Below, one piece after another: positions 43,474 through 52,405 of a DNA stretch of 64,000 nt. Position numbers and translations under genes: made by a program. Under the pieces are notes generated by a model. It was not told the origin of the DNA and ran no database searches. It saw nothing but the letters and a program-made list of their open reading frames with translations. Source of the DNA: Fusibacillus kribbianus (GTDB lineage Bacteria > Bacillota > Clostridia > Lachnospirales > Lachnospiraceae); assembly GCF_030053595.1 (NCBI RefSeq), contig NZ_JASGBQ010000005.1, positions 62,001-126,000 of the forward strand, read 5' to 3'. Each line of letters starts with the position of its first letter. The first letter of the stretch is position 1.

Positions 43474-44682
43474 TTAAACATTCAAAAAATCTTTATATTG
43501 CTCCACCGCCTTTCTTATTGTATCATCTGTGACATGGGTGTATGTGACTGTTGTGCTGTAATTCTCATGCCCCATCAGATCCTGAACCAATTTAGGGGGC
43601 ATATTTTTTTCAAAGCACCTGGTAGCAAAGGTATGCCGCAGCGCATGTGGATGAACATTTTCAAAAGTTATCGGATCATCCAGAGCTCGTTCGTAAAGAA
43701 GATACTGACGGATATCATCTGAAATGTGCCTCAATTCCTTCTCCGCTATATGTCTTCCTACTGGGGATCCCAGTCTAGTGACAAAAACGAGATTTCCAAA
43801 TTCATCATTTTCTCTCCACAGATAGCCCTTTTCTTTTTTTTGTTTTTCTGCCTTTTTTCTCTGGCTTTTTAGAATCGCCTCTGTTTCTCCAAAAAACGGG
43901 ATTCTTCTCTTCGAGTTTTCTGTTTTGGGTGACATAATCTTATACTCAGATTTTCCCGTTTCATGGTTTCTCATATAACTGAGGCTTCTCTGTACATGAA
44001 TGATTTTGGAATTAAAATCGATATCTTCCCACCGTAAAGCACCGATCTCGCCGATTCGCATTCCGGTCACAAGCATAAATTGGTACATTTCTTTATACCA
44101 GTTTTGTGTCCTTTCCAGATAGTCCAAAAACAATTTCTGTTCTTTCTGAGTCAATACCCTTCTTTCTGCAGTTTTGCCTTTCATAACGGTTACTCCCATA
44201 GTCGGATTATTGGTGATCATACCATTACCCACGGCTGCATCAAAACACTGTCTGGTTATTCCAAGACCGGTACGAATATACCTTGATGATCTCCCTTGAT
44301 CAAACAGATCAGCGATCGCAGCCTGAATATCCATCTGAATCACATCAGACAAGTATTTCATTCCTATGTACTTGCCAAACGTATTGATAAACGTCCGCTT
44401 ATAGGATCCATCCTTTCCATGCTTCAGATTCGGAGCCTTATAGGTATTGAACCACTCCTCATACCATTCATTCACGGTGACAATACTTCCCCGCCTGACT
44501 GGGAGCAGCTGCCTGACTTTCACTTCATTCACCAGCACCGGCAGCTTCTTTTTTAACTCCTTCAGATTAAATCCATAGATGGCTATGGTTTCTCCGTCTA
44601 CCATGGCACGCGCCATATAACGCCCATCACGCCGTTGTGAAAAACCTTTCCCAAGTTCTTTTCCCTTAAGATCCTTTCCCAT
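43474..44682 (-). CDS. int: ICE integrase, Tn916-Int-like tyrosine recombinase
   Basis: 402 residues. N-terminal arm-binding domain (GFSQRRDGRYMARAMVDGE), SAM-like core-binding domain, and catalytic domain with Arg in VTGMRIGEIGALRWEDID, HALRHTFATR (HxxR), LMGHENYSTTVTYTHVT containing the last His and the Tyr nucleophile. It excises and integrates the element together with the Xis gene upstream. Its gene is the outermost ICE gene, in the usual place next to the attachment site. Confidence 0.95.
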   Translation of the reverse strand: MGKDLKGKELGKGFSQRRDGRYMARAMVDGETIAIYGFNLKELKKKLPVLVNEVKVRQLLPVRRGSIVTVNEWYEEWFNTYKAPNLKHGKDGSYKRTFINTFGKYIGMKYLSDVIQMDIQAAIADLFDQGRSSRYIRTGLGITRQCFDAAVGNGMITNNPTMGVTVMKGKTAERRVLTQKEQKLFLDYLERTQNWYKEMYQFMLVTGMRIGEIGALRWEDIDFNSKIIHVQRSLSYMRNHETGKSEYKIMSPKTENSKRRIPFFGETEAILKSQRKKAEKQKKEKGYLWRENDEFGNLVFVTRLGSPVGRHIAEKELRHISDDIRQYLLYERALDDPITFENVHPHALRHTFATRCFEKNMPPKLVQDLMGHENYSTTVTYTHVTDDTIRKAVEQYKDFLNV

Positions 44683-44804
44683 TTGTCAGTATCCTTTCAA
44701 AATAATTACTCAGCCTGACATTTCCGGCACTTTTGAGGTATTCCTGTATTCAGTTGTCTCTATCATACTAAAAAAAACCGATTCTGCAAATATCAATTAA
44801 GCCG

Positions 44805-45047
44805 TCAAATGTCCAGGCCGTATTTTGCCGCTTTTTTCAGATAATCATCCAAGAGTTCTTTATGAACCATGACCTTCCGGCCGATCCGTACAACAAACCT
44901 ATAATTTGGATTCCGTGTCAATTCCCGGCCCTTCGTTCTACCAATCTTAAGATAAGCCAGAAATTCCTCAAAAGTCATAAGCGGCGATTCATATTTTTGA
45001 TCCCGGGAAGGATCAGTTTCCTTCCCGGGAACAGTTTCATAACTCAT
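44805..45047 (-). CDS. xis: Excisionase, Tn916-Xis-like
   Basis: 80 residues, a small MerR-like winged helix: LMTFEEFLAYLKIGRTKGRELTR then the wing RFVVRIGRKVMVHKELLDDYLKK. It directs Int toward excision. It overlaps the next upstream gene by 11 bases and is separated from int by 122 bases. The order xis-int at the element end is as in Tn916-type elements. Confidence 0.88.
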   Translation of the reverse strand: MSYETVPGKETDPSRDQKYESPLMTFEEFLAYLKIGRTKGRELTRNPNYRFVVRIGRKVMVHKELLDDYLKKAAKYGLDI

Positions 45048-45381
45048 TAATCATTCTCTCCACTTTATTACATTTTTGATACTTATTTGAATGGGTATAG
45101 ATATACCCGGCCAGTTCCCCCGGATTCATCTGCTGCTTGAATTGCAAATGATAGTCAGGATATTTCGTTTTTCTGGAGGCTGAAGAATAAAACAAATTCG
45201 AGTGGAAAAGCATGACCTGTATCTTTTGTTTATCCGGCAAATACTGATATTCTATGATCCACCGTTCCAGGCCGTTCTGAATGTAGGTTCCATAATCACG
45301 ATCCTGATAACTGATATGATATCCCTTAAGATATCCATAGAACTCTTTACAATATTCCCGGATTGCCTGATCCGCCCGCAT
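45037..45381 (-). CDS. ICE hypothetical protein
   Basis: 114 residues, basic, Tyr-rich (YLKGYHISYQDRDYGTYIQ). No membrane segment or motif recognised. It overlaps xis by 11 bases, so it is translated with it and may adjust excision; this is a guess from position only. Confidence 0.6.
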   Translation of the reverse strand: MRADQAIREYCKEFYGYLKGYHISYQDRDYGTYIQNGLERWIIEYQYLPDKQKIQVMLFHSNLFYSSASRKTKYPDYHLQFKQQMNPGELAGYIYTHSNKYQKCNKVERMINEL

Positions 45382-45405
45382 TATGGCATAATCCTTGATG
45401 CCGCC

Positions 45406-45831
45406 TTAATTAAATGGAAGACCGTCGTCGTCCACATTATCCGGAACATTCATAAACCCATCATCGTCCGGATTAGAAACAGGCTTGTCCATTTCAGCAT
45501 TTTTCTTTTCAACAAATTCCTGTTCTTCCACTACCACATCTGTAGTATAGACCTTCTGACCTTCTCTATTGGTGTAGCTTCCGGTTTGGATTCTTCCGGA
45601 AATCGCAATTTTCATTCCCTGCCGTAAATACTTTTCAGCGAACTCGGCGCTTCTTCCGAAGGCTACACATCCAATGAAATCTGCCGTCTGGTCGTTTCCG
45701 TTTCCGCCGCTTCTGGAAAAACGCCGGTCAACAGCCAGCGTATATCTGGCAACAGCCGTTGCTTTTTCACCCTGAGAATAACGGACATCGGGATCTCTTG
45801 TTAATCTACCCATTAAAATCACTTTATTCAT
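45406..45831 (-). CDS. ssb: Single-stranded DNA-binding protein
   Basis: 141 residues: MNKVILMGRLTRDPDVRY, then the OB-fold strands ending GRIQTGSYTNREGQKVYTTDVVVEE, an acidic tail and the C-terminal DDDGLPFN, which ends in the DDxxF-type interaction tip one residue short of the usual F end. Probably protects the transferred strand during conjugation. AGGAGGAAGGAGC precedes the ATG. Confidence 0.93.
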   Translation of the reverse strand: MNKVILMGRLTRDPDVRYSQGEKATAVARYTLAVDRRFSRSGGNGNDQTADFIGCVAFGRSAEFAEKYLRQGMKIAISGRIQTGSYTNREGQKVYTTDVVVEEQEFVEKKNAEMDKPVSNPDDDGFMNVPDNVDDDGLPFN

Positions 45832-45868
45832 AATCCTGCTCCTTCCTCCTGATTTGCAGTACCTTGCA

Positions 45869-48800
45869 TCATACCTGGCGGCGGCGCCGGATCAACATCC
45901 ACGCTACCACTCCAGCTGACACGATCATAGAAAGGACCAGGTAAATGATCGGTGCTGCATCTCCAGTGAATACGGATGATATGGAGTTCGAGAACAGCAG
46001 CGTCACGGTTTTATCGTTGTCCTCAGTCGTGGTCCCTCTCCAGTCTCCGGTAAGCTTGATATTATTAACCAGCTCTTCACTAGCTTTGGTTCCCTCCTTA
46101 ACCGTTACAAAATATACCGGTTTAACCTCTCCGATTTTAAAACCTTCAGGAACTGTACCAAATTCGTACCGGAATGCGGTCACCTGTTCTCCGGATGCCA
46201 GGGAAAGATTTGTAAAGGACAATACCTGATCCTTTCCGGAATCCAGATCGGCAGCCAGAACATGCCATTCTTCAGAGGCATTTGTCCTATAAGCAACCGT
46301 ATAAGTCAGATCATGGCTGAATGTACCCGTATGCAATTCCTTCATAATCACCTGGCTGGGCAAGAAATCTGTACAGGTAAAGTTCTCGAGTTCCGTATTA
46401 GAGGCATTGGTAATATCGGTAATGGTATATTTATAAGTATCTCCGGCCTGCGTCCGACGGATCGTTTCTTTCCCAACCTCCAACTTAATCACAGCCAATT
46501 CATCCTCGATAGCTACCGTTTGCACCTCGCCTGTATCAGCCACTGTAAATTCCACGTCAGAAGCCGTCAAATAGCCCTCTGGAGCCTCTTTTTCGTGTAA
46601 TACATAAGTTTCTCCAGCGATCAATTTTTCGATCATTTTCGGGTCATTTTCGCTGATCCATTCCCGTACTACAACGCCGTCCTTGTCGATGATCTGCAGG
46701 GTTGCTCCTGGAATCTGCTTTTTATCAGACACATCCAGTTTCGATACTTCGACCTTTGTAGTATCATCTTTCATTTCGATCTTTTGGATCTCACTGGTGT
46801 CGTCTATTGTGAACTCAATGGATTCTGCAGTGGAATATCCATCTGCAGGAATTGTTTCTGTCAGAGTGTATTTTTTTCCAACAACCAGATTGGTAATACT
46901 ATGCGGCGTTTCTTCCGATACCCATTCGTCAACCTTGTTTCCATCTTCATCAGTCACCGTCAGGGTAGCTCCGGGCAGCTCCTCACCAGTCGTAAGATCG
47001 GTTTTGGAAATCTCGATCCGGGTGATATCATCTTTCATTTCGATCTTCTGAATCTCACTGGTGTCGGCTATTGTGAACTCAATGGATTCTGCAGTGGAAT
47101 ATCCATCTGCAGGAATTGTTTCTGTCAGAGTGTATTTTTTTCCAACAACCAGATTGGTAATGCTATGCGGTGTCTCTTCCGATACCCATTCGTCAACCTT
47201 GTTTCCATCTTCATCAGTCACCGTCAGGGTAGCTCCGGGCAGCCTCTCACCGGTCGTAAGATCGGTTTTGGAAATCTCGATCCGGGTGATATCATCTTTC
47301 ATTTCGATCTTCTGAATCTCACTGGTGTCGGCTATTGTGAACTCAATGGATTCTGCAGTGGAATATCCATCTGCAGGAATTGTTTCTGTCAGAGTGTATT
47401 TTTTTCCAACAACCAGATTGGTAATGCTATGCGGCGTCTCTTCCGATACCCATTCGTCAACCTTGTTTCCATCTTCATCAGTCACCGTCAGGGTAGCTCC
47501 GGGCAACTCCTCACCAGTCGTAAGATCGGTTTTGGAAATCTCGATCCGGGTGATATCATCTTTCATTTCGATCTTCTGAACCGTTCCTGTATTAGCCACA
47601 GTAAACTTGATCGAAGAAGCACTAGAATATCCGGCTGCAGGAATTGTTTCCGTCAAAGTATAAGTCTTGCCGACAGTAAGTTTTTCAATCCGATGCGGAG
47701 TAGTTCCAGATACCCATTCGTCAACCTTGTTTCCGTTTTCGTCGGTCACCGTCAGGGTAGCTCCAGGCAGCTCCTCACCAGTTGCAAGATCCTTTTTGGA
47801 AATTTCGATTCGGGTGATATCATCCTTCATTACAACCGGCTGTGCATTTTTCGCAGCCGTAAATGTGATGCTCTGTGCAGTCACATATCCAGGTGCCGGT
47901 ATAGTTTCTGTAAGGGTATATTTTTCATCCACAATCAGACCGTTGATGCTATGCGGCGTGCTCCCGGATACCCATTCGTCTATTATTTTCCCGGAAGAAT
48001 CTGTAACTTTCAGTGTTGCTCCCGGCAGCTCCGCGCCGGTCGTAAGATCCTGCTTGGAAAACTGAACGGAAGTTGTTGCCGGAGTGACAGAAATATTAAG
48101 GGCTGCATACACTGGATCGTAGTAACCACAAGTCATTAAATCTTGCAGTGTATCATCTGTAAAAACAAAATTTGTTCCCTCAATCCCAGCCGGAAGCGGT
48201 TTTTTTAATCGGACAAATGCTGTTCCAGCTGATGTTCCCGTAGCTGTAATAATAAGCTGATTTCCGTTTTGTGAAACCTGGATTGGGCCGCCGGTTGCAG
48301 CCACCGTCATGTCTTTTAAGACACCATTAGTATCTGTTACAGTGATACTTTCACCAGCCTTAACTGTTTTGGTTGTTCCATTAAAGCTCGGTTTTGTAAG
48401 ATATGTATTTACTTTGGAATAAACCGAATTGTAATAATTCTGCATTGTTGCCCGGTCAGGAATGTTTGGTGTTATCATATACATTTCACCAGTTTCCCCA
48501 TTCCGACTTACAATTTCAGTCCAGATCATAGATTGGCCAACAGCCCATCCATCATTACCCCAGCCAGAATTCATGCTAAAATATGCAATCAAGGATAATT
48601 TGTTTGCAAAATCTGTATCACCGAAATAAGATGATAGAGACGTTCTGGAATTATGGGCTCCAGATACCGCATTTGCATGGGGTTCTACACAAAACAGATA
48701 TCCTCCAGAAAGAGAATCCATATAGATCCCGCCCACTGGATTTGTCTGAATGTGTCCATCTGTGTGGTGGATCTTCCAGCCGGTCTGTCCTGTATAAGTG

Positions 48801-48904
48801 ACATTGGCTGTCTCCCCATATGCCTGTGATACCATTCCTGTCATTATGCTCATTACTGCGATTAGACAGGCCAAAATGAATCCCGTAAATCTTTTTTGTT
48901 TCAT
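45869..48904 (-). CDS. Thioester-domain adhesin with six Cna-B/SpaA repeats
   Basis: 1011 residues. Signal peptide (1-30). Residues about 35-280 form a thioester domain: Cys72 in YLFCVEPH and Gln124 in AVGQSMIWTE can make an internal Cys-Gln thioester that bonds covalently to host surfaces. Then six Cna-B/SpaA-type repeats starting with SKxDLxTGxxLPGATL, units 3-5 nearly identical, each able to form a Lys-Asn/Asp isopeptide bond. Next a C-terminal beta domain, then SVFTGDAAP, a membrane helix and RRRRQV. No LPxTG motif is present, so sortase anchoring is uncertain. Cargo of the ICE: a surface adhesin for host or cell-cell contact. Confidence 0.88.
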   Translation of the reverse strand: MKQKRFTGFILACLIAVMSIMTGMVSQAYGETANVTYTGQTGWKIHHTDGHIQTNPVGGIYMDSLSGGYLFCVEPHANAVSGAHNSRTSLSSYFGDTDFANKLSLIAYFSMNSGWGNDGWAVGQSMIWTEIVSRNGETGEMYMITPNIPDRATMQNYYNSVYSKVNTYLTKPSFNGTTKTVKAGESITVTDTNGVLKDMTVAATGGPIQVSQNGNQLIITATGTSAGTAFVRLKKPLPAGIEGTNFVFTDDTLQDLMTCGYYDPVYAALNISVTPATTSVQFSKQDLTTGAELPGATLKVTDSSGKIIDEWVSGSTPHSINGLIVDEKYTLTETIPAPGYVTAQSITFTAAKNAQPVVMKDDITRIEISKKDLATGEELPGATLTVTDENGNKVDEWVSGTTPHRIEKLTVGKTYTLTETIPAAGYSSASSIKFTVANTGTVQKIEMKDDITRIEISKTDLTTGEELPGATLTVTDEDGNKVDEWVSEETPHSITNLVVGKKYTLTETIPADGYSTAESIEFTIADTSEIQKIEMKDDITRIEISKTDLTTGERLPGATLTVTDEDGNKVDEWVSEETPHSITNLVVGKKYTLTETIPADGYSTAESIEFTIADTSEIQKIEMKDDITRIEISKTDLTTGEELPGATLTVTDEDGNKVDEWVSEETPHSITNLVVGKKYTLTETIPADGYSTAESIEFTIDDTSEIQKIEMKDDTTKVEVSKLDVSDKKQIPGATLQIIDKDGVVVREWISENDPKMIEKLIAGETYVLHEKEAPEGYLTASDVEFTVADTGEVQTVAIEDELAVIKLEVGKETIRRTQAGDTYKYTITDITNASNTELENFTCTDFLPSQVIMKELHTGTFSHDLTYTVAYRTNASEEWHVLAADLDSGKDQVLSFTNLSLASGEQVTAFRYEFGTVPEGFKIGEVKPVYFVTVKEGTKASEELVNNIKLTGDWRGTTTEDNDKTVTLLFSNSISSVFTGDAAPIIYLVLSMIVSAGVVAWMLIRRRRQV
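46790..47581 (-). repeat. Three near-identical 264-bp tandem repeats within the adhesin gene
   Basis: Unit starts at 46790, 47054 and 47318 (each with CTCACTGGTGTCG on the plus strand) are spaced exactly 264 bases, 88 codons. Units differ by only a few bases, while flanking Cna-B units are more diverged. Recent duplication; copy number could change by recombination. Confidence 0.9.
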
Positions 48905-48935
48905 TTTCTCCTCCTATCCGGAAGGAAAACGCAAT

Positions 48936-49652
48936 CTAATAGAAATCGACCGTCCATTGACCATTTTCCATGGTCCATGCCCTGTATCCATTTATTGAAA
49001 AATCTCCTTCATAGGCTTTTTCAATAACATAGTTGTCAGCCCATGCATCCGCTTCAGCTAGGGTATCAAAAGCCATCCCGCTATTCCCATAGGTCAATTT
49101 GGGTGGCTCTGTCGGGGCCGCTGTCGTAGGCGCTTGAGTCGGGGCCACTGTTGTAGGGGCCTGAGTGGGTGCTGCCGTGGTCGGAGCTGCCGTCGGGGCC
49201 TGTGTCGGAGCTGCTGTCGTAGCTTTGGTTCCTTCTGGTTTCGCACCGGCTCCTTCGTTCTTTGCAGCTGTTGTCTTTGCTGCAGCCGTTGTTTTGCTTC
49301 CGCTCTGCGGACCTGTGCCGGCTTCTGTTTCCGGTTTCTTTTCTCCGCTTTCCTCTTCCGCAACGGCGTCCTCTCCGGAGACAGAAGCGACTTCTGTCTC
49401 CCGGTTCTTAAGGGCTTCTGCAACCGCAGACTCTGCCATGCTTCTTCTCACAGACTCAATGTCTTCAGTCGATATTCTATCTTCTCCGGTTTCCATCATG
49501 GATTCCGGTTCTGTCTTCCCTTCCAGGGTTGTCTCTGCTTCTGCAGCCGCAGAAACAGATTCCTTTATATTTCCACTTTTATTTCCACAGCCGCTTAATA
49601 TACTCATGGCTGTTAATAAGATACCCATTGCACATGCAATATTCTTTCTCAT
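48936..49652 (-). CDS. Lipoprotein with Pro/Thr/Ala-rich linker
   Basis: 238 residues from MRKNIACAMGILLTAMSILS; lipobox LSGC puts the lipidated Cys at residue 22. A charged stalk is followed by a low-complexity linker with repeated APTTAAPTQ-like units (about residues 145-200) and a 45-residue end module (YGNSGMAFDTLAEADAW ... WTVDFY). The end module occurs in the truncated copy at 41773-42262 too. GGGAGAA precedes the ATG. It lies directly upstream of the adhesin gene, 31 bases from it, so the two may act together at the surface. Confidence 0.75.
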   Translation of the reverse strand: MRKNIACAMGILLTAMSILSGCGNKSGNIKESVSAAAEAETTLEGKTEPESMMETGEDRISTEDIESVRRSMAESAVAEALKNRETEVASVSGEDAVAEEESGEKKPETEAGTGPQSGSKTTAAAKTTAAKNEGAGAKPEGTKATTAAPTQAPTAAPTTAAPTQAPTTVAPTQAPTTAAPTEPPKLTYGNSGMAFDTLAEADAWADNYVIEKAYEGDFSINGYRAWTMENGQWTVDFY

Positions 49653-49683
49653 ATCGTTCTCCCTTTCTTTCTGTATATTCGAG

Positions 49684-49698
49684 GGTCCCCCGGGGACC
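49684..49698. repeat. ICE palindrome copy 1
   Basis: GGTCCCC-C-GGGGACC, perfect seven-base arms, just upstream of the lipoprotein gene. Confidence 0.7.
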
Positions 49699-49819
49699 TT
49701 TCTGTTATAGGCTTCAAGTGGTGCACGGATGAGAATTGCATATGCGCTTCTTTCCTTCCATGCTTTCACTCTTTATCCAGAGTTATATAATCCCATTATC
49801 CGTCCTCCTTTCCTACATT

Positions 49820-50809
49820 TCAACTCTTATTTTTTACTCCCATTTCTGCTTCGATTTCTGTAAAAAATACACCATAGGGACTGACAATCCTTGCCTGACG
49901 GATTTTGCTTTTCAGAATCCCTTTGGATGGTTTTAACAAAATGGATTCTTTACTGACTATCGGTATCGTTGTGAAATCTGTCGGTATTTTAAATTCCCAG
50001 ACCCCATTCTTTTTCTTTGCATAGATATGGCCCATGTGAATCGGCTTTTTGTTTCCACGCACATATAGTTCAACCGTATTCTTCCGGCGTCGGAAGAAGA
50101 AAAAGACGAAAAAAGCACCAATCAATACTGCCCCGGTTGCACCGCCTACAATTACCGCCGGTAGAACTGACGGTTCTTGTACGATTGATGCCTCAGTTCC
50201 CACCAATTCATAGGTGCATCTTGCAACAACCTCTTTTAATACTTTCTCTGTCTTTGTTCCGGCATATGTGGCCGTTGCTGTCCATTCCACAGGATTTTCT
50301 TCTTCATACTCTATATTCGTCGCATATCTGCATCTGGCTGCATACTCTGTAGGAACCCCAGACTCCGTAGCTTTCGTTACACTGTATTCTACAGATATAA
50401 GATCCAAGGTCTTCCCATCTTTTGTGATCTGTTTCGTCAGTCGTTCAATATCATTGTCCGGCAGAGTATAAGTCACATATTCTTCCAGGATATCCGTTCC
50501 CGTGATGGTTTCGCTTCTGCTCACCGTCACTGTCACACTGGCCTCATCCAATTTGTATTCTATGCCATCCCGGGTTATCGTTCGGGGAACCTGAGAAATA
50601 TCATCCGATTCCAATACCGTTTCTTCCGTGAGGGTGACTTCTTCCGATTTGTCCTCATATATTTCCTCATATTCGGTATCAATATATTGATATATTTTCC
50701 CGTCAGTTCTTATCCGATCCGGAAAATCCGGTAGTCTGTCTTTGGTTTCTGCACGATACTCCTTTATTAAATCTGATCCTGCAGCTCCCGTTTCCTCTTG
50801 CTGTTTCAT
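49820..50809 (-). CDS. ICE membrane protein, unknown
   Basis: 329 residues from MKQQEETGAAG, with GGAGGAG ten bases upstream. A long polar beta-rich part repeats Thr/Glu-rich strands (about residues 40-215), followed by one membrane helix (VGGATGAVLIGAFFVFFFF) and a basic RRRK start of a cytoplasmic tail of about 90 residues. The topology would put the large part outside. Likely a transfer-channel or surface component of this ICE type; no family recognised. Confidence 0.65.
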   Translation of the reverse strand: MKQQEETGAAGSDLIKEYRAETKDRLPDFPDRIRTDGKIYQYIDTEYEEIYEDKSEEVTLTEETVLESDDISQVPRTITRDGIEYKLDEASVTVTVSRSETITGTDILEEYVTYTLPDNDIERLTKQITKDGKTLDLISVEYSVTKATESGVPTEYAARCRYATNIEYEEENPVEWTATATYAGTKTEKVLKEVVARCTYELVGTEASIVQEPSVLPAVIVGGATGAVLIGAFFVFFFFRRRKNTVELYVRGNKKPIHMGHIYAKKKNGVWEFKIPTDFTTIPIVSKESILLKPSKGILKSKIRQARIVSPYGVFFTEIEAEMGVKNKS

Positions 50810-50834
50810 ACACGATCTCCTCCTTTTTATTTGT

Positions 50835-50930
50835 TTAAGATAACATGGCAGAATTCCTTCCAGCATACTGATTCTTTATGTTTTTCAATTCCATTCCATT
50901 TTTTACTTCATCCATATCATTCGCAAACAT
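50835..50930 (-). CDS. Possible 31-residue peptide
   Basis: ATG at 50930 with AGAGGAAAT upstream; starts MFANDMDEVKNGMELKN. It fits the gap between two ICE genes and ends 26 bases before the start of the next. Hydrophilic, no motif. Confidence 0.4.
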   Translation of the reverse strand: MFANDMDEVKNGMELKNIKNQYAGRNSAMLS

Positions 50931-50948
50931 AGATTTCCTCTACCTCAG

Positions 50949-50963
50949 GGTCACCCGGGGATC
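50949..50963. repeat. ICE palindrome copy 2 (imperfect)
   Basis: GGTCACC-C-GGGGATC; one mismatch and one G-U pair. It directly follows the stop of the 105-residue gene and is flanked by CTTCATTA as in copies 5 and 6. Confidence 0.6.
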
Positions 50964-50967
50964 TTCA

Positions 50968-51285
50968 TTAAAAGGCCGCTGTAAGTGCCCGAAAAAATGT
51001 ATCTCTTAAATAACTGTTACAAAGCACAGTCAGTCCGATACTGGCCAACACAAATACGATTGCGATAAATAAAACTTTGACGCCGATCCGTAAGGCTGCA
51101 CCGAAAAGTTCCAAAAACCTTGCACCCGCCGGGATCTTTGTTACCACTATTTTTTCTTCATCTGCTCCCAGCTCTTCTGATATCCGCTCGATTTCGTCTT
51201 TTTCCTTCTGTTCCTGCAGATATTTCATATACAAAACCGGTGCCTTATGCTTTTTCCTCATTTTTTTCATCATCCTTTGTTCCAT
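50968..51285 (-). CDS. Small ICE membrane protein, unknown
   Basis: 105 residues. Basic coiled-coil-like first half (MKYLQEQKEKDEIERISEEL), then one membrane helix (VLFIAIVFVLASIGLTVLC) and a short tail. Overlaps the CpaE-like gene by 16 bases, so it is translated with it. Could anchor the CpaE-like protein to the membrane; inference from coupling. Confidence 0.6.
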   Translation of the reverse strand: MEQRMMKKMRKKHKAPVLYMKYLQEQKEKDEIERISEELGADEEKIVVTKIPAGARFLELFGAALRIGVKVLFIAIVFVLASIGLTVLCNSYLRDTFFRALTAAF

Positions 51286-52385
51286 TTAAACAGGCCTTTC
51301 TTTTTCTTCTCTGGCTCAATCACCTTCGGCAGATAATTTTTAAAAATCTCATCAACATCTGGGAAAGAACCTTCATAGAATGGATCCTGTGTATAAGGCA
51401 GGAAATGAACCCGATCTATTCCGGCCATTCCCTCCCGGATCCCTTTTTCGTTTTCCGGTGACACAAAGTTAAAGCAGAAATGCAAAGAATCCAAAGTCCC
51501 CTGAATGTGAAACGTATCATTTACTTTTGCAAGCTCCCAGGGCCTTGATCCGCATATGAGGAGCTTTATTTCTGATTTGTGATAGGTCACCAGATCGCAG
51601 GAATTATATTTGCCAAAATCTGCAATTACAAAATTGTAGCTTTTTGCAATAATCTCCGCCAGATGGGCGGCATGTCCACTGTCCGGCTGCGGATCCGGAG
51701 CCGGGTAATAGTCCACTCCATTCAGATTGAAATACCGTCCATCAATCAGAGGTTCATCGAAGCTTGATCGTACTGCCTCAAACGCTGCGGAGTTATTGCA
51801 CTCCACTACCGCCACCAAAAACCCCCGTTTACGCAATGTGTTGGCAAGGGTAATACAGTGATGAGTTGTTCCAATCCGCTCCTGGGATCCGGCCATCCCG
51901 ACCATGACCTTATTCACAACCCGGCGGATCTCCTGTCGGAGAACCGGTTTGTCCTTTTTGGCATCCTTAAATACGGATGCAGCCTTAAAGCTCTTTCCTG
52001 TCGTGATGCAAACAGCCAACTCATTTCTGATAACTGCAAAATCATCACTTTGTACGATATTCCAGATCCCCAGATGGAAGCATCTGGTTAAAAGCTCATC
52101 TCCAGGATACCGGTTGGCTGCCAGAATGATGATCCGTATCTTATCATTCAAAGTCCTGAGTGCTTCAAGGGCAGATATGATATCGTCATCCGGATCCCTG
52201 CAGGCTGACAGGTCAATCACAATGCTGTCCACATTGTTTAATTTGGTTATAGCACTGGTCTTGACAAATTTGAGTAGGTAAATATCATCTCCGATCTCAA
52301 CCCCTGATACGACCGCATTTTCTTCTTTTAATACAGACTGTATTGTCTGCAGATATACCTCGCTGCATATGTAATACGTCACCAT
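51270..52385 (-). CDS. CpaE/ParA-like protein with degenerate P-loop
   Basis: 371 residues. Residues 1-130 look like a receiver-type domain; from about 165 a ParA/MinD fold begins, VMVGMAGSQERIGTTHHCIT, where GSQERIGTT replaces the Lys-rich deviant Walker A (KGGVGKT). The switch positions later in the fold (VIADFGKYNSCD) are also altered. ATP hydrolysis is therefore doubtful. CpaE proteins position secretion or pilus machines; here it may place the conjugation channel. The C-terminus is basic (KKKKGLFKWNKG). Confidence 0.72.
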   Translation of the reverse strand: MVTYYICSEVYLQTIQSVLKEENAVVSGVEIGDDIYLLKFVKTSAITKLNNVDSIVIDLSACRDPDDDIISALEALRTLNDKIRIIILAANRYPGDELLTRCFHLGIWNIVQSDDFAVIRNELAVCITTGKSFKAASVFKDAKKDKPVLRQEIRRVVNKVMVGMAGSQERIGTTHHCITLANTLRKRGFLVAVVECNNSAAFEAVRSSFDEPLIDGRYFNLNGVDYYPAPDPQPDSGHAAHLAEIIAKSYNFVIADFGKYNSCDLVTYHKSEIKLLICGSRPWELAKVNDTFHIQGTLDSLHFCFNFVSPENEKGIREGMAGIDRVHFLPYTQDPFYEGSFPDVDEIFKNYLPKVIEPEKKKKGLFKWNKG

Positions 52386-52405
52386 GATTGTCTCTCCCTA
52401 CTGTT

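Noticed and set aside
44683-44804. Promoter for int with TTGATA and TATGAT
   Set aside because: The boxes are 23 bases apart, too far for a normal promoter.
46790-47581. CRISPR-like spacing
   Set aside because: Regular 264-base units are coding Cna-B repeats without spacers.
46784-48139. 451-codon repetitive frame on the plus strand
   Set aside because: It simply mirrors the tandem repeats of the adhesin gene.
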